A stretch of DNA of 64,000 nt from Stenopsyche tienmushanensis. Its lineage: Eukaryota > Arthropoda > Insecta > Trichoptera > Stenopsychidae. The notes beneath the pieces are model-generated. The model saw nothing but the letters and a program-made list of their open reading frames with translations. It made no database searches and had not been told where the DNA came from. This document shows, piece by piece, positions 47,730-59,188 of this stretch. The DNA is taken from NCBI GenBank assembly GCA_008973525.1, contig WACJ01000044.1, forward strand, positions 496,001 to 560,000, given 5' to 3'. The position numbers were made by a program, and so were the translations under genes. Each line of letters begins with the position of its first letter. Position 1 is the stretch's first letter.

Positions 47730-47909
47730 AAATTATTTTAATTATTAAAATATTAATAAATAGCCGGGTGTTCGATCGCGTTAAGGTTTTTGGTAAAAAA
47801 TTAAAAAACGAATTTTTTACCTTATCCGATATTTCGGACCACTCGTCGGGTCCATTCTCAAGGATTGACTCCCGGCTATTTATTAATATTTTAATAATTA
47901 AAATAATTT
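47730..47909. mobile_element. Palindromic element with 39-bp perfect inverted repeats
   Basis: Two 39-bp arms (47730-47768 and 47871-47909) are exact reverse complements, ending inward in CCGGG. The 102-bp interior holds a second palindrome (ggtaaaaaatt...aattttttacc). On the minus strand it also holds a GGACC-loop-GGTCC stem followed by GAAA, reminiscent of a hammerhead ribozyme stem II. (TA)n tracts lie on both sides. The class is uncertain (foldback, or Penelope-like terminal repeat). Confidence 0.6.
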
Positions 47910-47963
47910 AAATATGACTCGCGTAAATCTGAAAAACTCTAATATATATATATATATATATAT

Positions 47964-49629
47964 TTAAAAATAATAATATCTATGATTCGTTTGTCCCGTA
48001 TGCGCTCCTATAACATTCATCCGATTACGATGAAACTTTGGGGAAATTTTGTGCGTACCTCCGTAAAAGTATTGTTTAACGGATGCACCATGTTGGCGCA
48101 TATAGGTATGATGAAGTGAAGCGGCACCGCGAGGACGAAGAAAGGAAGGATTACTAATTACTAAGCGCATATGGCATCGCAACGAATGTCGAGTACTCGC
48201 TACATACACACTACATCTGCGATTTATGACCTGACGACATTCCTTCGCATACACACTGATCCAAATAAAAATGTTTATATCTTTGAAAAAAAAGAATAAA
48301 TCCCAACTAAAATATATGTAATTGACTATTGAAATACCAGTCGGACAAAAATGAATCCTGATGACTGTGATTTCATGAAAACTCATAACATACGTGACGT
48401 TCGTTCAGTACTAGCATTACAAAATGGACGTGACCATCGACTATGTTGGTATAAAAGGAGAGTTAATGTATATTTATACATTATACATACATATTCCGAG
48501 CACTGTGAAGAAAAAAATTTCATCCGAGACTAAAAACGCTTTTAGGTAATCCAGAAGGAGCTGATTAAACATACAGTCCCAAAGCATGCACGCTGCGGTG
48601 CCATATAAGAACGCCACTCTGCGACCGTACATGGATGTGCGAGTGAATATTCAAATTTTCCCAATAACGCTTCGAAAATGAAGACCATCGACGATAAGCA
48701 TCATCGTCGCTCGAGCGACAGTTCAGAGGGTTAATAAATTATTTACAATGGATTCTATGATTCGGGAGTGATTCACGACCCCATTACAAGGCGCATGGTA
48801 AAAACGCCTCCAAAAATAACAAAACTGCCGACTAAATATAACGACCACGACTAGTTACAGAGTCGAGCTGGTGTGCTTTTCACATTTATGGCACATACGA
48901 CAAAGTGGCCATCCAACTGTGAGGCTTACATACAATGAAATAAACGTATGAAGAAGATGCTGCAAATTGATCCCAAATATGAGCGAATTTATCATAGATC
49001 CCGTGAACGACACTTAAAGCTGTATTTATGGGAAGTAGATATTGAATCAATTATGCGAATTTAAAATAAAAACATATTTAAAAAAGAATATGTTGAGAAT
49101 TGCATGAGGAGTAGGAAGTGGCCAATCAGTCGCCCTCGCACTGAGCTTTGCTCAAATTTATGTCCCAAAGCTAAATGAGGGGAAGGCTCAATAAAAATAA
49201 CATGAGGAAGCAACAACGGAAGAAAAGCTACAAAATTTTGAAAAGCTTTTGTTATTCAAACTAATCAAGATTAAATATCGATCTTCACATAACCAAGCAG
49301 ATGAGACGACAAGACTACGCCTATGCGATTCTTATTGACTATTTGATTTTCCCACACAAGCTTTTAGTACGCTTCTATGAAGCTACATAAAATTGGGAGT
49401 GGTCCATGTGTAATCTATCCAATATAATCAAATAAATATCTATATAAAAAACACGAATTGTTTATGTTAAATTATTAAATGATAAACGTGGTTGTCATAC
49501 GATTCAAACAACAAATAGAAAGGTGTGATTATCAATCACGACATCTCGAATGACAATCTCCTTCCATTCTAAATCCTTGGATGTTTTCGAATATCGAGAA
49601 AAACCTACATATCGAATCACGGGTTTGAC
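47964..49629. other. No gene recognised
   Basis: Unclassified, somewhat CpG-rich sequence with short ORFs on both strands and no recognisable domain. Confidence 0.3.
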
Positions 49630-49800
49630 CATTGGCGGCCACATGATGCCACATATGCATCATAATCGCGCTGACCGTTCGTGGCCGGTGATGCAGTAAA
49701 CACATCAGTAATCAATGATTTATATATGCAACTGCTGATGCTACATCTATTTGAAGTAATACGTTCAATGGTCTGATCCTTTGCTGACAGCAAAAAAGCA
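49630..49800. repeat. Partial element A copies
   Basis: Contains the left-end block ggccacatgatgccacatatg (49637 on) and, after a gap, the right-hand internal block ctacatctatttgaagtaat. The terminal repeats are lost. Confidence 0.55.
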
Positions 49801-50660
49801 GACGACAGAATGATCTTGCAATCTTGCTAATTCAATTTTAAAAATCAAAATAAAAACTATAAAACACCACGCAATTCAATAACATATATGGAACAAAATT
49901 GGCAAAAACACTAATATAATATCCTGAGATTCAATGACGAATAGTCTGCAGAGTTATTCTTGCAATGAAGGTCATTTTTTGCGAATGTATTTTTCAAGAC
50001 CAACATCCGAATATATAAAAAGGACAACTGCGCCATACGATACGAGCCATTCGCTCGGGGTATAAAATCGACCCCATGCTTTTTTGATAAAAACACTGAG
50101 AAACAAAAATTCGATATCGTTCCAGATATATCGACCATTATTATGGCATCCCGAGCGTTCTTCGCCAATGGTCTCTGTTCAACTCCAAGACTGTTGTCGG
50201 GCCTTCGATAACGGAATGCCATCGGGGCACTAATATAGATTAGACGCCGGGATTCCTGGAATGTTTACTAAAAAAATATCGTGCACCGCTTTGACGTATC
50301 CCCGTCCGTTTCTATTTCCGGAAACGTAACGACGGCGCCATTTTACCGGCACAACGGGCGTTACCCCCAATAATGTCGAAATTAATTTACCCACCCACAA
50401 TGAAACTAAAAGCTTCGCTTTTGCCACGTTATTAAAGCACGTTTGTTCCTGTGTGCCTTTGGCGTCCCGGTTTATTTTTAATGCACACGTACGCGTCGCG
50501 CTTCCTCGGTCCGGTCCACAACAAAAACAAATCTTAAGCAGACTTGGCGACAGACAAATACATTAGACCGGGGGGGTTGCTCATGTGGTGATGGATCATT
50601 TTTTACAATTGCTTTATATAGTCATCAACGTCTATCTAAAGATGACCAAAATCTTCTTGT

Positions 50661-50770
50661 AACCCTTTCGTGGTCGGTGATGCATATGCTGCATCATCAC
50701 GGGTTCGACCATTGGTGGCCGCACGATGCCACATATGCATCATGATCGCGCCCACCGTCCATATAAAATT
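50661..50770. repeat. Partial element A copy beside the piggyBac
   Basis: Contains ccctttcgtggtcggtgatg and a ggccgcacgatgccacatat block, as in the left end of 41362-42182, plus a small palindrome (gtgatgcatatgctgcatcatcac region). Confidence 0.55.
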
Positions 50771-52028
50771 AAACCTTTTGTTCCGCGGAAAATCGCACAA
50801 AAAAAACCATGACTTATATACAAAGATGCGTTCCATGGGTTTTAAAAACCGCATAACTTTAAAACAGCTGTATAAAATATTTCCAAAATCGCATAAAAAA
50901 GTTAATAAAAAAACGGGAAAACAATAAGAAAGAAAGAAGAAAACAATAAATAACATTTAACCTTTTGCACTCCACCCATATTTTCTAAAGACCAATTAGC
51001 TACTCCAGCTAGAAAAATCTATAAGAAAACACCAGAAAGTAGGTAAGTTTCATTCGGGCCACCCGTTCTCTCGGGGAGGGTAACCATTATTTCTCGAATA
51101 AACATAAGATATTCATGATTGAAAATCACTTGTAAATTTAAGCTTGGTGAAATAAAAACGATATATGCCCTCCAATATATTTTATTTGAAAAGAGTTTTT
51201 TACTTTACACAACAAAAAATATGTATTTATGACAATAATATAGGTATTTACAATGAAGCGTAACTATTTTGTGACTACCCGCTGCCTTGCAGTTGTCCAT
51301 CATAAATTATCTACTGACGAAACGGTCGCTACCTGCGAAAAAAGAAACCTCATTGGTCGCATGTTGATATTTCTATATTTTAGGAATTTTGTTATTGGGT
51401 ACTTACCGTTAGGTACCCCGTCTCCGCCAGATAACAAAAAATAAAACCACCTCCAAAATTAAAAGCCTTCCAAAAATAGTACAGGGTAATCATTGCATTT
51501 TCTAAAATTTATATTTAATACAGTAGATTTTTTTTTACTGATTTTGGAATCAGAATTACCTTTGCAAATTTCTATAAAGTGGGACAATAACCGATTTGCA
51601 TGCAAGCATTGAAAACTTTCGTGGGAAGTTTTTAATTATTGTGTTATCAATTTCGTCGAACCCTGTGCATTTTTTTGTTTTTAATCTTTCTTTTTTCTTA
51701 ATAAAAGTTTCTAACTGAGTGATTTTAACATTTGTTAAGGATTTAGGATTAAGTCGCTAAGTTTTGGATAATAGGTTTACCTTATCTACGTTATCGTCGA
51801 CTATTCGGAGAACCGCACATAAAGAAAAAAAAACCCATTGCCTTTTGTTTGACCGATTTGACGAACATGGGGTGTAAAATATCATGCATTTTGTGTACAA
51901 CAAAAATTAGATCACTAGTCTTTAATACGTAATCGCGTGATTAAATTACGATGCAATTATTATCAAGATGTATTATTATCAAGAAAAATAGGTTATTTTA
52001 TTAAAGATCTTGTATGTATACTTGCAGT

Positions 52029-53849
52029 TTAATTATATTTTTTTAACGAGTGATATTTCTCGAAGCACTCTCCAATATGAAGTGCCGGCATATTACTGCA
52101 TGTTTTGCAGTAGTACATGGTTCTTTTCCTTTTCTCTTTCCTATTTGTGCCGCAAACTACACAATCTCGGTATTTTTTTTCTAAATCAGGATATATGCTG
52201 TGACACTTTTGATTGTTTAATCGTTCTTCTGGATCTACCGTTGGTTTTTTGCTAGATGACCCTTTTCTATGATTTGCAACTAGCTGGATTATCAACTTAT
52301 CAACAAATTGTAAATGGGTCATTGGCTTCTCCTTTTTTCTGAGTGAGTCTTCTTTATATAAAATATATGAATTTATCACTGTGGTCTCTAATCCCCAGAA
52401 AAAAAGTTTCCGCCACCATTTCACACTTTTCCTGAGGAAGCAGTAAGTTGAAGAATAATGATCAGCGATATCAACACCTCCCATGTGCTTCGTGTAATCA
52501 GCGACAACTTCTGGTTTCTTTATTTCTTCCTCTATTCCTCCTCGTACAATTCTTTTGATAACTTCAGTACCATTCGAATGCCAGTTACTTAGCATAGTTA
52601 CAATGCGTTTGTCTTTCCACGCGAGAGTAATTGCATTGTCCGTTTTAAAAGATAATACTTCGTCTTTTTTTATTTTGGGCTTTTTTATTCCTGGCGGCAG
52701 ATTTTTTTTATTTGTCATAATGGTCCCAGTTAAATGAGCGTTTAATTTCATCAATTCATCCGATAAAGAAATACTTGTATAGAATCGGTCTGTATACAAA
52801 TGATAGCCTTCTGCATCCGGAATTTCTTTTAGTAAATTTTTATAAAGCTCCAAAACAATTCGAGTGGTAAATTTTAGCTCGGGATTTGTCAATTTTCCAG
52901 TTGTTAAAGAACCATAATAAGGAATAAATGAATATAAGTATCCACAGTGCGAATCCGCCAAAACATATAAACGAATTCCCCATTTTGTTGGTTTTTTTGG
53001 ATTGTATGTTTTAAAACAAATCTTCCCTTTAAAATTTACAACCGATTCATCGACCACTATTTGTTGATGAGGAAAAAAATACTGCCTATATCTTTCGTCA
53101 AGATATTTTAAGTAAAGATCTACTTTTTTTATTCTATGTTCTAAGTTACTTTCTTGGCGATTAATTATAGAATTGTCGTGGAGGTGTAGTCTCCAAAATA
53201 TCTGTAGGAAACGTTTTCTCCTAAAAATTGACGTATAAAATGGACAACTGGCCGTGAATGAGCGTGAAAAAAAATCTTGTAAATTTGGATGAGGTCTGAT
53301 TCCCATATTCAAAATTACGCCTAAAAAGGCTCGAAATTCTACTGCGGTTACATCACAAAATGTATTCCACATTGATCTGTTGGTTGGAACCATTTTCTTA
53401 AACTTCTCTTTGGCATATTTGTTTGTTTCACCGACAATTGTATTAATTAGAGAATCAGTAAAAAATAAATTAAAATAATCTATTGGCTGAATACAATTTG
53501 TCGGCAAATTTGGCCCTGGGATTCTTGCACCGATGTAAAAAGATTTCTGCGGTTGAGCGACTATTGACGTTAATAAATCCCAATGTTTTGGCGATGAATT
53601 TTGTAAGTCTTCCTCATCACTGGATAGATGCATGATTCTTGGCATTCGTATGGGGAAAATGTCACTTTCACTCTCCGTATCACTTCCATTGTCTTCATCA
53701 CTTTCATTATTCGCATCACAGTCTTGATCGTGTATCACTTCTGTATCACTGTCATCACTGTCGTCAACATTGTCGAAAAAAAAATCTTCTTCATCACTAC
53801 TCTCGTTGAGTTGTGAAAAAGACCTCTTGTTGTTTTTGTTGCACTCCAT
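52029..53849 (-). CDS. piggyBac transposase, intact
   Basis: A 606-residue DDE/D transposase that cuts and pastes DNA at TTAA. An acidic, Ser-rich N-terminus (1-90) is typical of the family. Catalytic Asp candidates are D267 (IVVDESVVNF), D354 (LYTDRFYTS) and D460 in HMGGVDIADH, with D463 following, the conserved spacing for piggyBac/PGBD proteins. The C-terminal Cys-rich zinc domain (about 549-606: CVVCG, YYCKTC, HIGECFEKYH) binds the terminal repeats. No frameshift or stop interrupts it, and its length equals active family members (about 590-610), so it may still be functional. The start at 53849 is the first Met before the acidic region. A TATATAAT motif sits about 25-35 bp upstream. Confidence 0.95.
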   Translation of the reverse strand: MECNKNNKRSFSQLNESSDEEDFFFDNVDDSDDSDTEVIHDQDCDANNESDEDNGSDTESESDIFPIRMPRIMHLSSDEEDLQNSSPKHWDLLTSIVAQPQKSFYIGARIPGPNLPTNCIQPIDYFNLFFTDSLINTIVGETNKYAKEKFKKMVPTNRSMWNTFCDVTAVEFRAFLGVILNMGIRPHPNLQDFFSRSFTASCPFYTSIFRRKRFLQIFWRLHLHDNSIINRQESNLEHRIKKVDLYLKYLDERYRQYFFPHQQIVVDESVVNFKGKICFKTYNPKKPTKWGIRLYVLADSHCGYLYSFIPYYGSLTTGKLTNPELKFTTRIVLELYKNLLKEIPDAEGYHLYTDRFYTSISLSDELMKLNAHLTGTIMTNKKNLPPGIKKPKIKKDEVLSFKTDNAITLAWKDKRIVTMLSNWHSNGTEVIKRIVRGGIEEEIKKPEVVADYTKHMGGVDIADHYSSTYCFLRKSVKWWRKLFFWGLETTVINSYILYKEDSLRKKEKPMTHLQFVDKLIIQLVANHRKGSSSKKPTVDPEERLNNQKCHSIYPDLEKKYRDCVVCGTNRKEKRKRTMYYCKTCSNMPALHIGECFEKYHSLKKYN

Positions 53850-54204
53850 GATATTAATAAACTTTGACGTTTTATTATATAATTAACTTAGTATAACGGT
53901 GATAAAAATCCCCACAAAAATTCCGAAATGACCGAGAAACGATTGTCACTGTATTGAGGGCGGAGCTTCGACCTTTTTAAACGAGCGCAGCCAAACGACT
54001 GTATGTTCACAAAATAAACCCGGTGAAATCAGTGATAATGCCACGCAAAACTTTCTAGGAATTATTTTACCCTTATGACACATCAAAACAAAGAAATGCG
54101 TATTTCTATAGCATGCTGCAGTATTAATCCGCATTTACTGATAAAAAAAATTCACAGAATTTGTTTGTTTGTTGGTAAAAGCGGCGCGCAAGTCAATGCC
54201 TGCT

Positions 54205-54275
54205 TTCGGCCAGACCGTCTGGCCAACGGAGCTGCTGGCAAGAATCCTTTGGGCCAGACAGTCTGGCCATACGAG
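54205..54275. repeat. Paired 17-bp palindromes in the piggyBac right end
   Basis: GGCCAGACCGTCTGGCC (near 54209) and GGCCAGACAGTCTGGCC (near 54252) differ only at the central base. They are candidate subterminal transposase-binding sites. Confidence 0.7.
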
Positions 54276-54288
54276 CTGTAAAGGTTAA

Positions 54289-54548
54289 AGGACGGACGTC
54301 TTGCATCATTGGTAAAAATTTAAGGATGTCCGACATCTGGCATCTCTAATGCCAGACATCCAATAGAGAAATACTAATTATTTTAATTACAAACTATCAT
54401 CGCTGTATGATAGTTTTCGTTGGAATTTTCGATGTGAAACAAAATTGCTCTCTTCTTCGGAAGAAATAGTATACCCAGTGTCAACGTCATCATTGTTCTG
54501 TGTAGATTTTCTCTTTCCAACAATATAATTCATAATTATTAAATATAT
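54289..54548. other. Flank of piggyBac with a further palindrome
   Basis: Contains ggatgtc...tggcat ctcta atgcca gacatcc near 54332-54360, an imperfect hairpin. A minus-strand ORF (54387-54581) has an acidic/Ser C-terminus (SSEEESNFVSHRKF) but no recognisable family. Confidence 0.4.
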
Positions 54549-54770
54549 TGTAACAACGCGGGGACGCCGCCGACTTCGCAAGCCCCCGTGCTGTCGCCTT
54601 CGCCGCCGTCACGGCTGCCAATCGTGACGTTATTCGGTCTCGAAGACCGCACCGCGGGTCGCGCACAGCACCGGAGCGCCACGCGCTAGCCCCAACGCCG
54701 GTTTTGGAGACCGATCAACGGCGGACGCGCCCCCAACAACGGGAGGGGGCGGGTTCTTTAATCCTCTACG
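54549..54770. other. GC-rich island of unknown nature
   Basis: An abrupt CpG-rich block beginning TGTAACAACGCGGGGACG in AT-rich surroundings. The TGTAAC start resembles an LTR edge, but no matching CA end or target duplication was found and no ORF is convincing. Confidence 0.35.
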
Positions 54771-56100
54771 ATGACGATCAGGATATGTCGGGTATGATCA
54801 GGAAAAAAGTAGTTTCGAGAAAAACGCGTTAAAAGATTTCATTATAGTAGGATGGGTCAAGTTGCCGCGTCACTAAAATAGCTTAACTATAAAAATGCAA
54901 AAAAACGATATTTTTTTCCAAAAATCTAAACCAGAATAAAGGGCGCGGTGGTAATTCAGCGATAGCAGATGCAATATGATTTACACAGTCTTCTCAAATT
55001 TATTGTTACGCTGAATGTTATTTTCAGTCTGAAATCTAGCTTGCTCACTTTCACTGTCTGAAACTGACATTTAGTTATCAAAATCAATAACTCTTCAACT
55101 CATAAATTGTCTCATTCGATCAGCATTATTCTGAAATGATTTCAAATTTCCAATGATTTCAACCATAGGTGGACATTGGCGAGACATTGATCCATTGCGA
55201 ACAAAAGATAAGCTATTCGTTTGTGCTTGATAAATCACATCCAGAGAGCTCGAACGTCTACTGTAAAAAACTTACAACAAAATGCATTTAAAAAATGATA
55301 AATTACGACGAATATTTCATGGAAGTCTTCTCCAGACGTACATTTTTGACAGGAATAATATATTAGTGGCTCTTAACACAATAATGCATTCGTACGCTTT
55401 ATCCTAATAAGAATTCGTGGCCACATCCAAAGTCACTTATGATGGATGTGCAAATGGAGACGTTAATTACAATGTATCATTCCTTGTTATTTGTCATTGA
55501 AAAAAAAATAACAATCGGCAAGAGCGAAACAATTTACAATATCATTTTTTTTTAATATAGAATCGTGTTCTTCGCATTTGGGTCGTAATTTTATTAGATC
55601 GCTCTTGACTTGTTTACCGAGGATTCGAGATCAAAAATAGCGACGGTTGCTTTTCTGTGTTTTGGATTGCGGTAAAAAACAGATTAAAATGTTATTTTCA
55701 TATCCTTTTATAAATAATCGTCAAATGCGGTGGGATCATTTTTGCTCGGGATAACCGCCGAGTGCCGGACGGGGGTCGGATTTGACCCGCGATTTAAAAA
55801 TAAATCATAAGCACTGACGTCGAACGTTGTCGATCTTAACTCGAAAGCGATTGACATAAAATTTTAACAATTAGCAAATTTATACAGCGGATTGATGGAG
55901 GCATTTTAATGACACTGCCGTCGATTGTTGGAAGATAGTCACGAAAACGACATTAACTGTCAGCCGCGATGTTGACGTTCTATTGTAACTATGGGAATCC
56001 GATGTTATGATCAAAAGTCTTCACTGAATCGGATGAATGGTCTTTTTTGAATAGACGGTCTATTCTTTCAATTAAATAGACGGATCTGATCTATGCATCT
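54771..56100. other. No gene recognised
   Basis: No conserved ORF or repeat was identified in this stretch. Confidence 0.3.
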
Positions 56101-56448
56101 GGATTGTATGAAATCGTAGAAGACGTTTTAGCGTCGACGATAATAACATTGTTTCCTGATGATGAGGTCACGTCCATTCCGCTGGTTAACCAGATTCCTG
56201 CCGAGGTACGAACGATGAAGAGGTTTTTACAACAGAGTCCCCGACGAAGCAACAGTTTATTGTTTTATGATACCAAAATTAAAAAAGCAAAACCGCGACA
56301 AGGCCTGACTGACTTCCATTTTCGAAAAATATACGAAGCGATGATGTTTTTAAATCCGGCTGTGTTCGTTGAAACGTTAACCTATATTCAGCGGAACATT
56401 AAAATGCTGCGTGTTGCACATCATGTGATGAACATAGATTGGTCGTGA
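56101..56448 (+). pseudogene. Unidentified coding-like ORF
   Basis: A 114-codon ORF (from 56104) with balanced composition: STIITLFPDDEVTSIPLVNQ, FHFRKIYEAMMFLNPAVFVE and a terminal HHVMNIDWS. It reads like the C-terminal part of a real protein, but no domain is recognised. No start signal or intron evidence supports a live gene. Confidence 0.35.
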
Positions 56449-57194
56449 TTATGATGATGCTTCCAGCTGATCTGACGCTGTGCGATTAAGTAATTGTATA
56501 CAACGAAATGAAAATACATATTAACAACATCATATAGTGCCAATTATTCTCAAATAGCTTCAGATTTGGATTGACACAATCACCTACAAACATACATACG
56601 AACTTCGTATAAATATAATAAACAATTCAAATCAAAATGAGATATATTTTACCTTTTATAAAAAGTAAGGGGAAAAAATCTATACAGGATATACGGGGTG
56701 GTATTTGTATACAATATTTAACGATAGAAACCTCAGTGAAATCCTGATGAAAAGTCGTCAATTTCCCATGTCAAACATAAACAAAATGAATCGTACTCTT
56801 TGCTGATGTGTCGCCAATATATTATATATTGACTGAAATATAATATTACTGATTCAAAATAAGATACGCATTTATTATCTGAATCAGATAAAGGCATATT
56901 GCTAAGGTTTAATAACAATCACGGGAGCCCTTAACGTTAATATTTACAAATGATAAATAATTGAAATAGTATCGGAATATGCACATACATATTTTTTTCT
57001 TCTTTCCAAGACGCCATATCCGTTATAGAACGTAAGCGATTCTCATAGAAGATTGTTGTATGTGAAGAAAATAATCTTTCATATAGTGATTTCGAATTTG
57101 CTTGATCATCACGAAAAGTGGAACTTCAAGCGGCAGTTGGCCGGAAAAAAGAATTGTTTGCAGCACGTTCGTGTCCGTCGCATACATCATAGAG

Positions 57195-58522
57195 CATAGA
57201 TTTCCAATCTTTTTCGGGTGGCGACCCCTTTTTATAAAAGCCATGTGACCCCAATGCGATTGAAAAAAGGCATTTTTAAAAAGGCCATCGGAAATTATGG
57301 TTAAATCAAAGGAAACAAAGAATGGTTTCTGTGTCAATGTAGTTTCTTCTTCTTTCAGCTCAGGGAAATAACTCTGAAGTTCATTTTCAAGGGATTCGAG
57401 ATGCCCAGTAATCTTTTTCTTCAAGTTTTGATTATTTACCACATTACAGAGTTTCTCAAATATGACAATGTTTCCAATATTTATTTTTCTTTGCCACTTT
57501 TGCAGCTTGGATAAAAATGCCCCGAAATTATCGTGATATACAATAATATTCGTTTCCTTTCCCTGAAATTTCAGGTTAAGCCTATTTTGCTGTTCTAATA
57601 TATCTGATATGGCTCATGCCCAATATTGGAGGTCCACAGCCGTGCAGAAGACGAATCATAAACGACTTAATACACTCGATCCTTCTATATGGAGCCCCGA
57701 TATGGCACGAGTCGCTCAGACGCAACATCAACAGCTCACCAGGGTCCGGGGATAGGGAGTGTCCGAAGACGCGGTGCTCATGATCGCTGGAATACCCCCG
57801 CTGGACCTGAAACTGAAGAAAGCCTTGCAACAGAGATGGGGCCAGTCCAGCAAGGGAAGATGTACCTACCGACTTATCCTGGTCGTAAGCCGGTGGATGG
57901 CCCAAAAACATGGCAAATCGACCTACCACTTGACTCAGGTACTCATTGAGCAAGGATGCTTCGGTGCGTTCCTAAAGCTAATTGGCAAGGAGATATCAAG
58001 GTCATCGATGCAGAACATACCATCACTGACTGTGAGGCTGCTTTTTGCACTCTGGAACGATACGATAGTGTGAATATGCTCATTGTTTCTCGTGTAAGAA
58101 TATTTGATCGGACCGGAGCGAGATCGAACCGTTACTGGCACCATAGTGTGGATCGGGCCTAATTCTCCAGTCTCAAAAAACGTATTTATCTTCTCCATAA
58201 TATCTTCATTTTTATAGTAGTTTCAAGTCCACTACGAAATAGGACCTCTTCTTTGATATTATTTGAATGAATATATTTCACGAAGATAAGCAACTGAGCA
58301 CGCAAGCTTTTACGTCTGTTGATTCAACAACATGAAAAGAAAACAATGGTGAAACCTTGATTTCATTCAAAATCTGCTCTTTAACGTCTACTGACATTTC
58401 TGTTATGCACCGCTAAATAGTATTATTAGACAGAGATATTCGTTGCATCTTTACTTCACTGGAATCCCTAATAATTAATTTCACCCCCTTTGGAATCGCG
58501 ACCCATAGGTTGGGAGCTCATG
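57195..58522 (-). mobile_element. hAT element relic (SCAND3/ZBED-like transposase)
   Basis: Ends CATAGATTTCCAATC (left) and CATGAGCTCCCAACC (right, minus strand) carry the GGGTCGC-rich subterminal sequence typical of this hAT group. The flanking octamers tcatagag (57187-57194) and ttataaag (58523-58530) match at six of eight. On the minus strand the transposase reads ISLSNNTI, EMSVDVKEQILNEIKVSPLF, a VESTDVKA motif, AQLLIFVKYIHSNNIKEEVL and NEDIMEKINTFFETGEL. After a large internal deletion it resumes EQQNRLNLKFQGKETNIIVY and VVNNQNLKKKITGHLESLEN. Stops and frame changes are present. A LINE at 57600-58158 interrupts it exactly at the deletion joint. Confidence 0.85.
57600..58158 (+). mobile_element. 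Truncated R1-like LINE inserted in the hAT relic
   Basis: A 559-bp insertion flanked by CTAAT (57595-57599 and 58159-58163). Removing it and one CTAAT restores the hAT reading GEL-EQQNRL. Plus-strand frames encode the end of a non-LTR reverse transcriptase: MPNIGGPQPCRRRIINDLIH and SILLYGAPIWHESLRR, then LQQRWGQSSKGRCTYRLILV, HLTQVLIEQGCFGAFL and DAEHTITDCEAAF. Frameshifts separate them, so it is dead. It belongs to a different family from the LINE at 34083-34465. Confidence 0.85.
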
Positions 58523-58524
58523 TT

Positions 58525-58630
58525 ATAAAGACTCCATGCGCATGCACTACGCCGCCTCTGCTGTAGCTATACGTAGCATAAAGCAACCACTACACCAATA
58601 GCAAGTCTATTTTATTATATATTACACAAT
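58525..58630 (-). repeat. Uninterrupted copy of the 34.0-kb repeat
   Basis: The reverse complement contains taatatataataaaatagac and ttatgctacgtatag in one piece, showing the pre-insertion state of the locus at 34030-34520. Confidence 0.6.
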
Positions 58631-58907
58631 AATATTTTTAAATAGAATAAAATTTATGAATGAGTAACGAAATTAGTGGTAATTTAAACGACATTATTTT
58701 AATACCGACACTTGGTCGAATAACAATAGTTATGCAGTGAACTAAGAAAAACATGATTTATTACAAAGCATGACACGCTTTGGGAACTTAAAAATTTCCA
58801 TTTGACCCAATTCCTTCGATACTAAGTACGTCATGCACGTTTCTTAGCGTCCTTTCTCCGCCATAAGAAGACATTAAAATCATACATAAGATAGTTTATT
58901 CGTGAAA

Positions 58908-59188
58908 ATGGTGTGGCTTCTAAGTATGTGTGGAGCCTCCGCTGTGATGGCGATAAACTGGCACAATCTAAATTTTCACAACAAAAAGCCAGACAAAAAG
59001 AGCTACGGACGTGCTAGAAAACAAATCCAATTTCGCTGATTGCCTTTCGAGTGGGGAAACTCGAAAAAATGACTCAGGTTATTAACGGGACGAAGAAAAC
59101 CGTCATTAATCAATTGAAGAGGAACAAAAAAATTCTCGTACCTAGACTGACCGCTAATAACCGACGGGCCGATGCCGACTCACAATAA
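58908..59188 (+). pseudogene. Unidentified degraded coding tract
   Basis: The first frame has NKKPDKKSYGRARKQIQFR and a stop. The next frame continues LIAFRVGKLEKMTQVINGTK and RNKKILVPRLTANNRRADAD, ending at 59188. The basic, protein-like text across a frameshift suggests a decayed gene. The family is not recognised. Confidence 0.25.

Larger units (their letters stand above)
50961..54284 (-). mobile_element. Autonomous piggyBac element
   Basis: The element lies between TTAA at 50957-50960 and TTAA at 54285-54288. Its ends are CCTTTTGCACTCC (left) and CCTTTACAGCTCG (right, minus strand), short imperfect terminal repeats of piggyBac type. About 1.07 kb of non-coding DNA precedes the transposase stop and 435 bp separate its start from the right end. 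Two 17-bp palindromes, GGCCAGACNGTCTGGCC, lie near the right end. The intact ORF and matching TTAA sites suggest recent arrival. The ends differ from element A, so it is not that element's closest partner. Confidence 0.8.
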
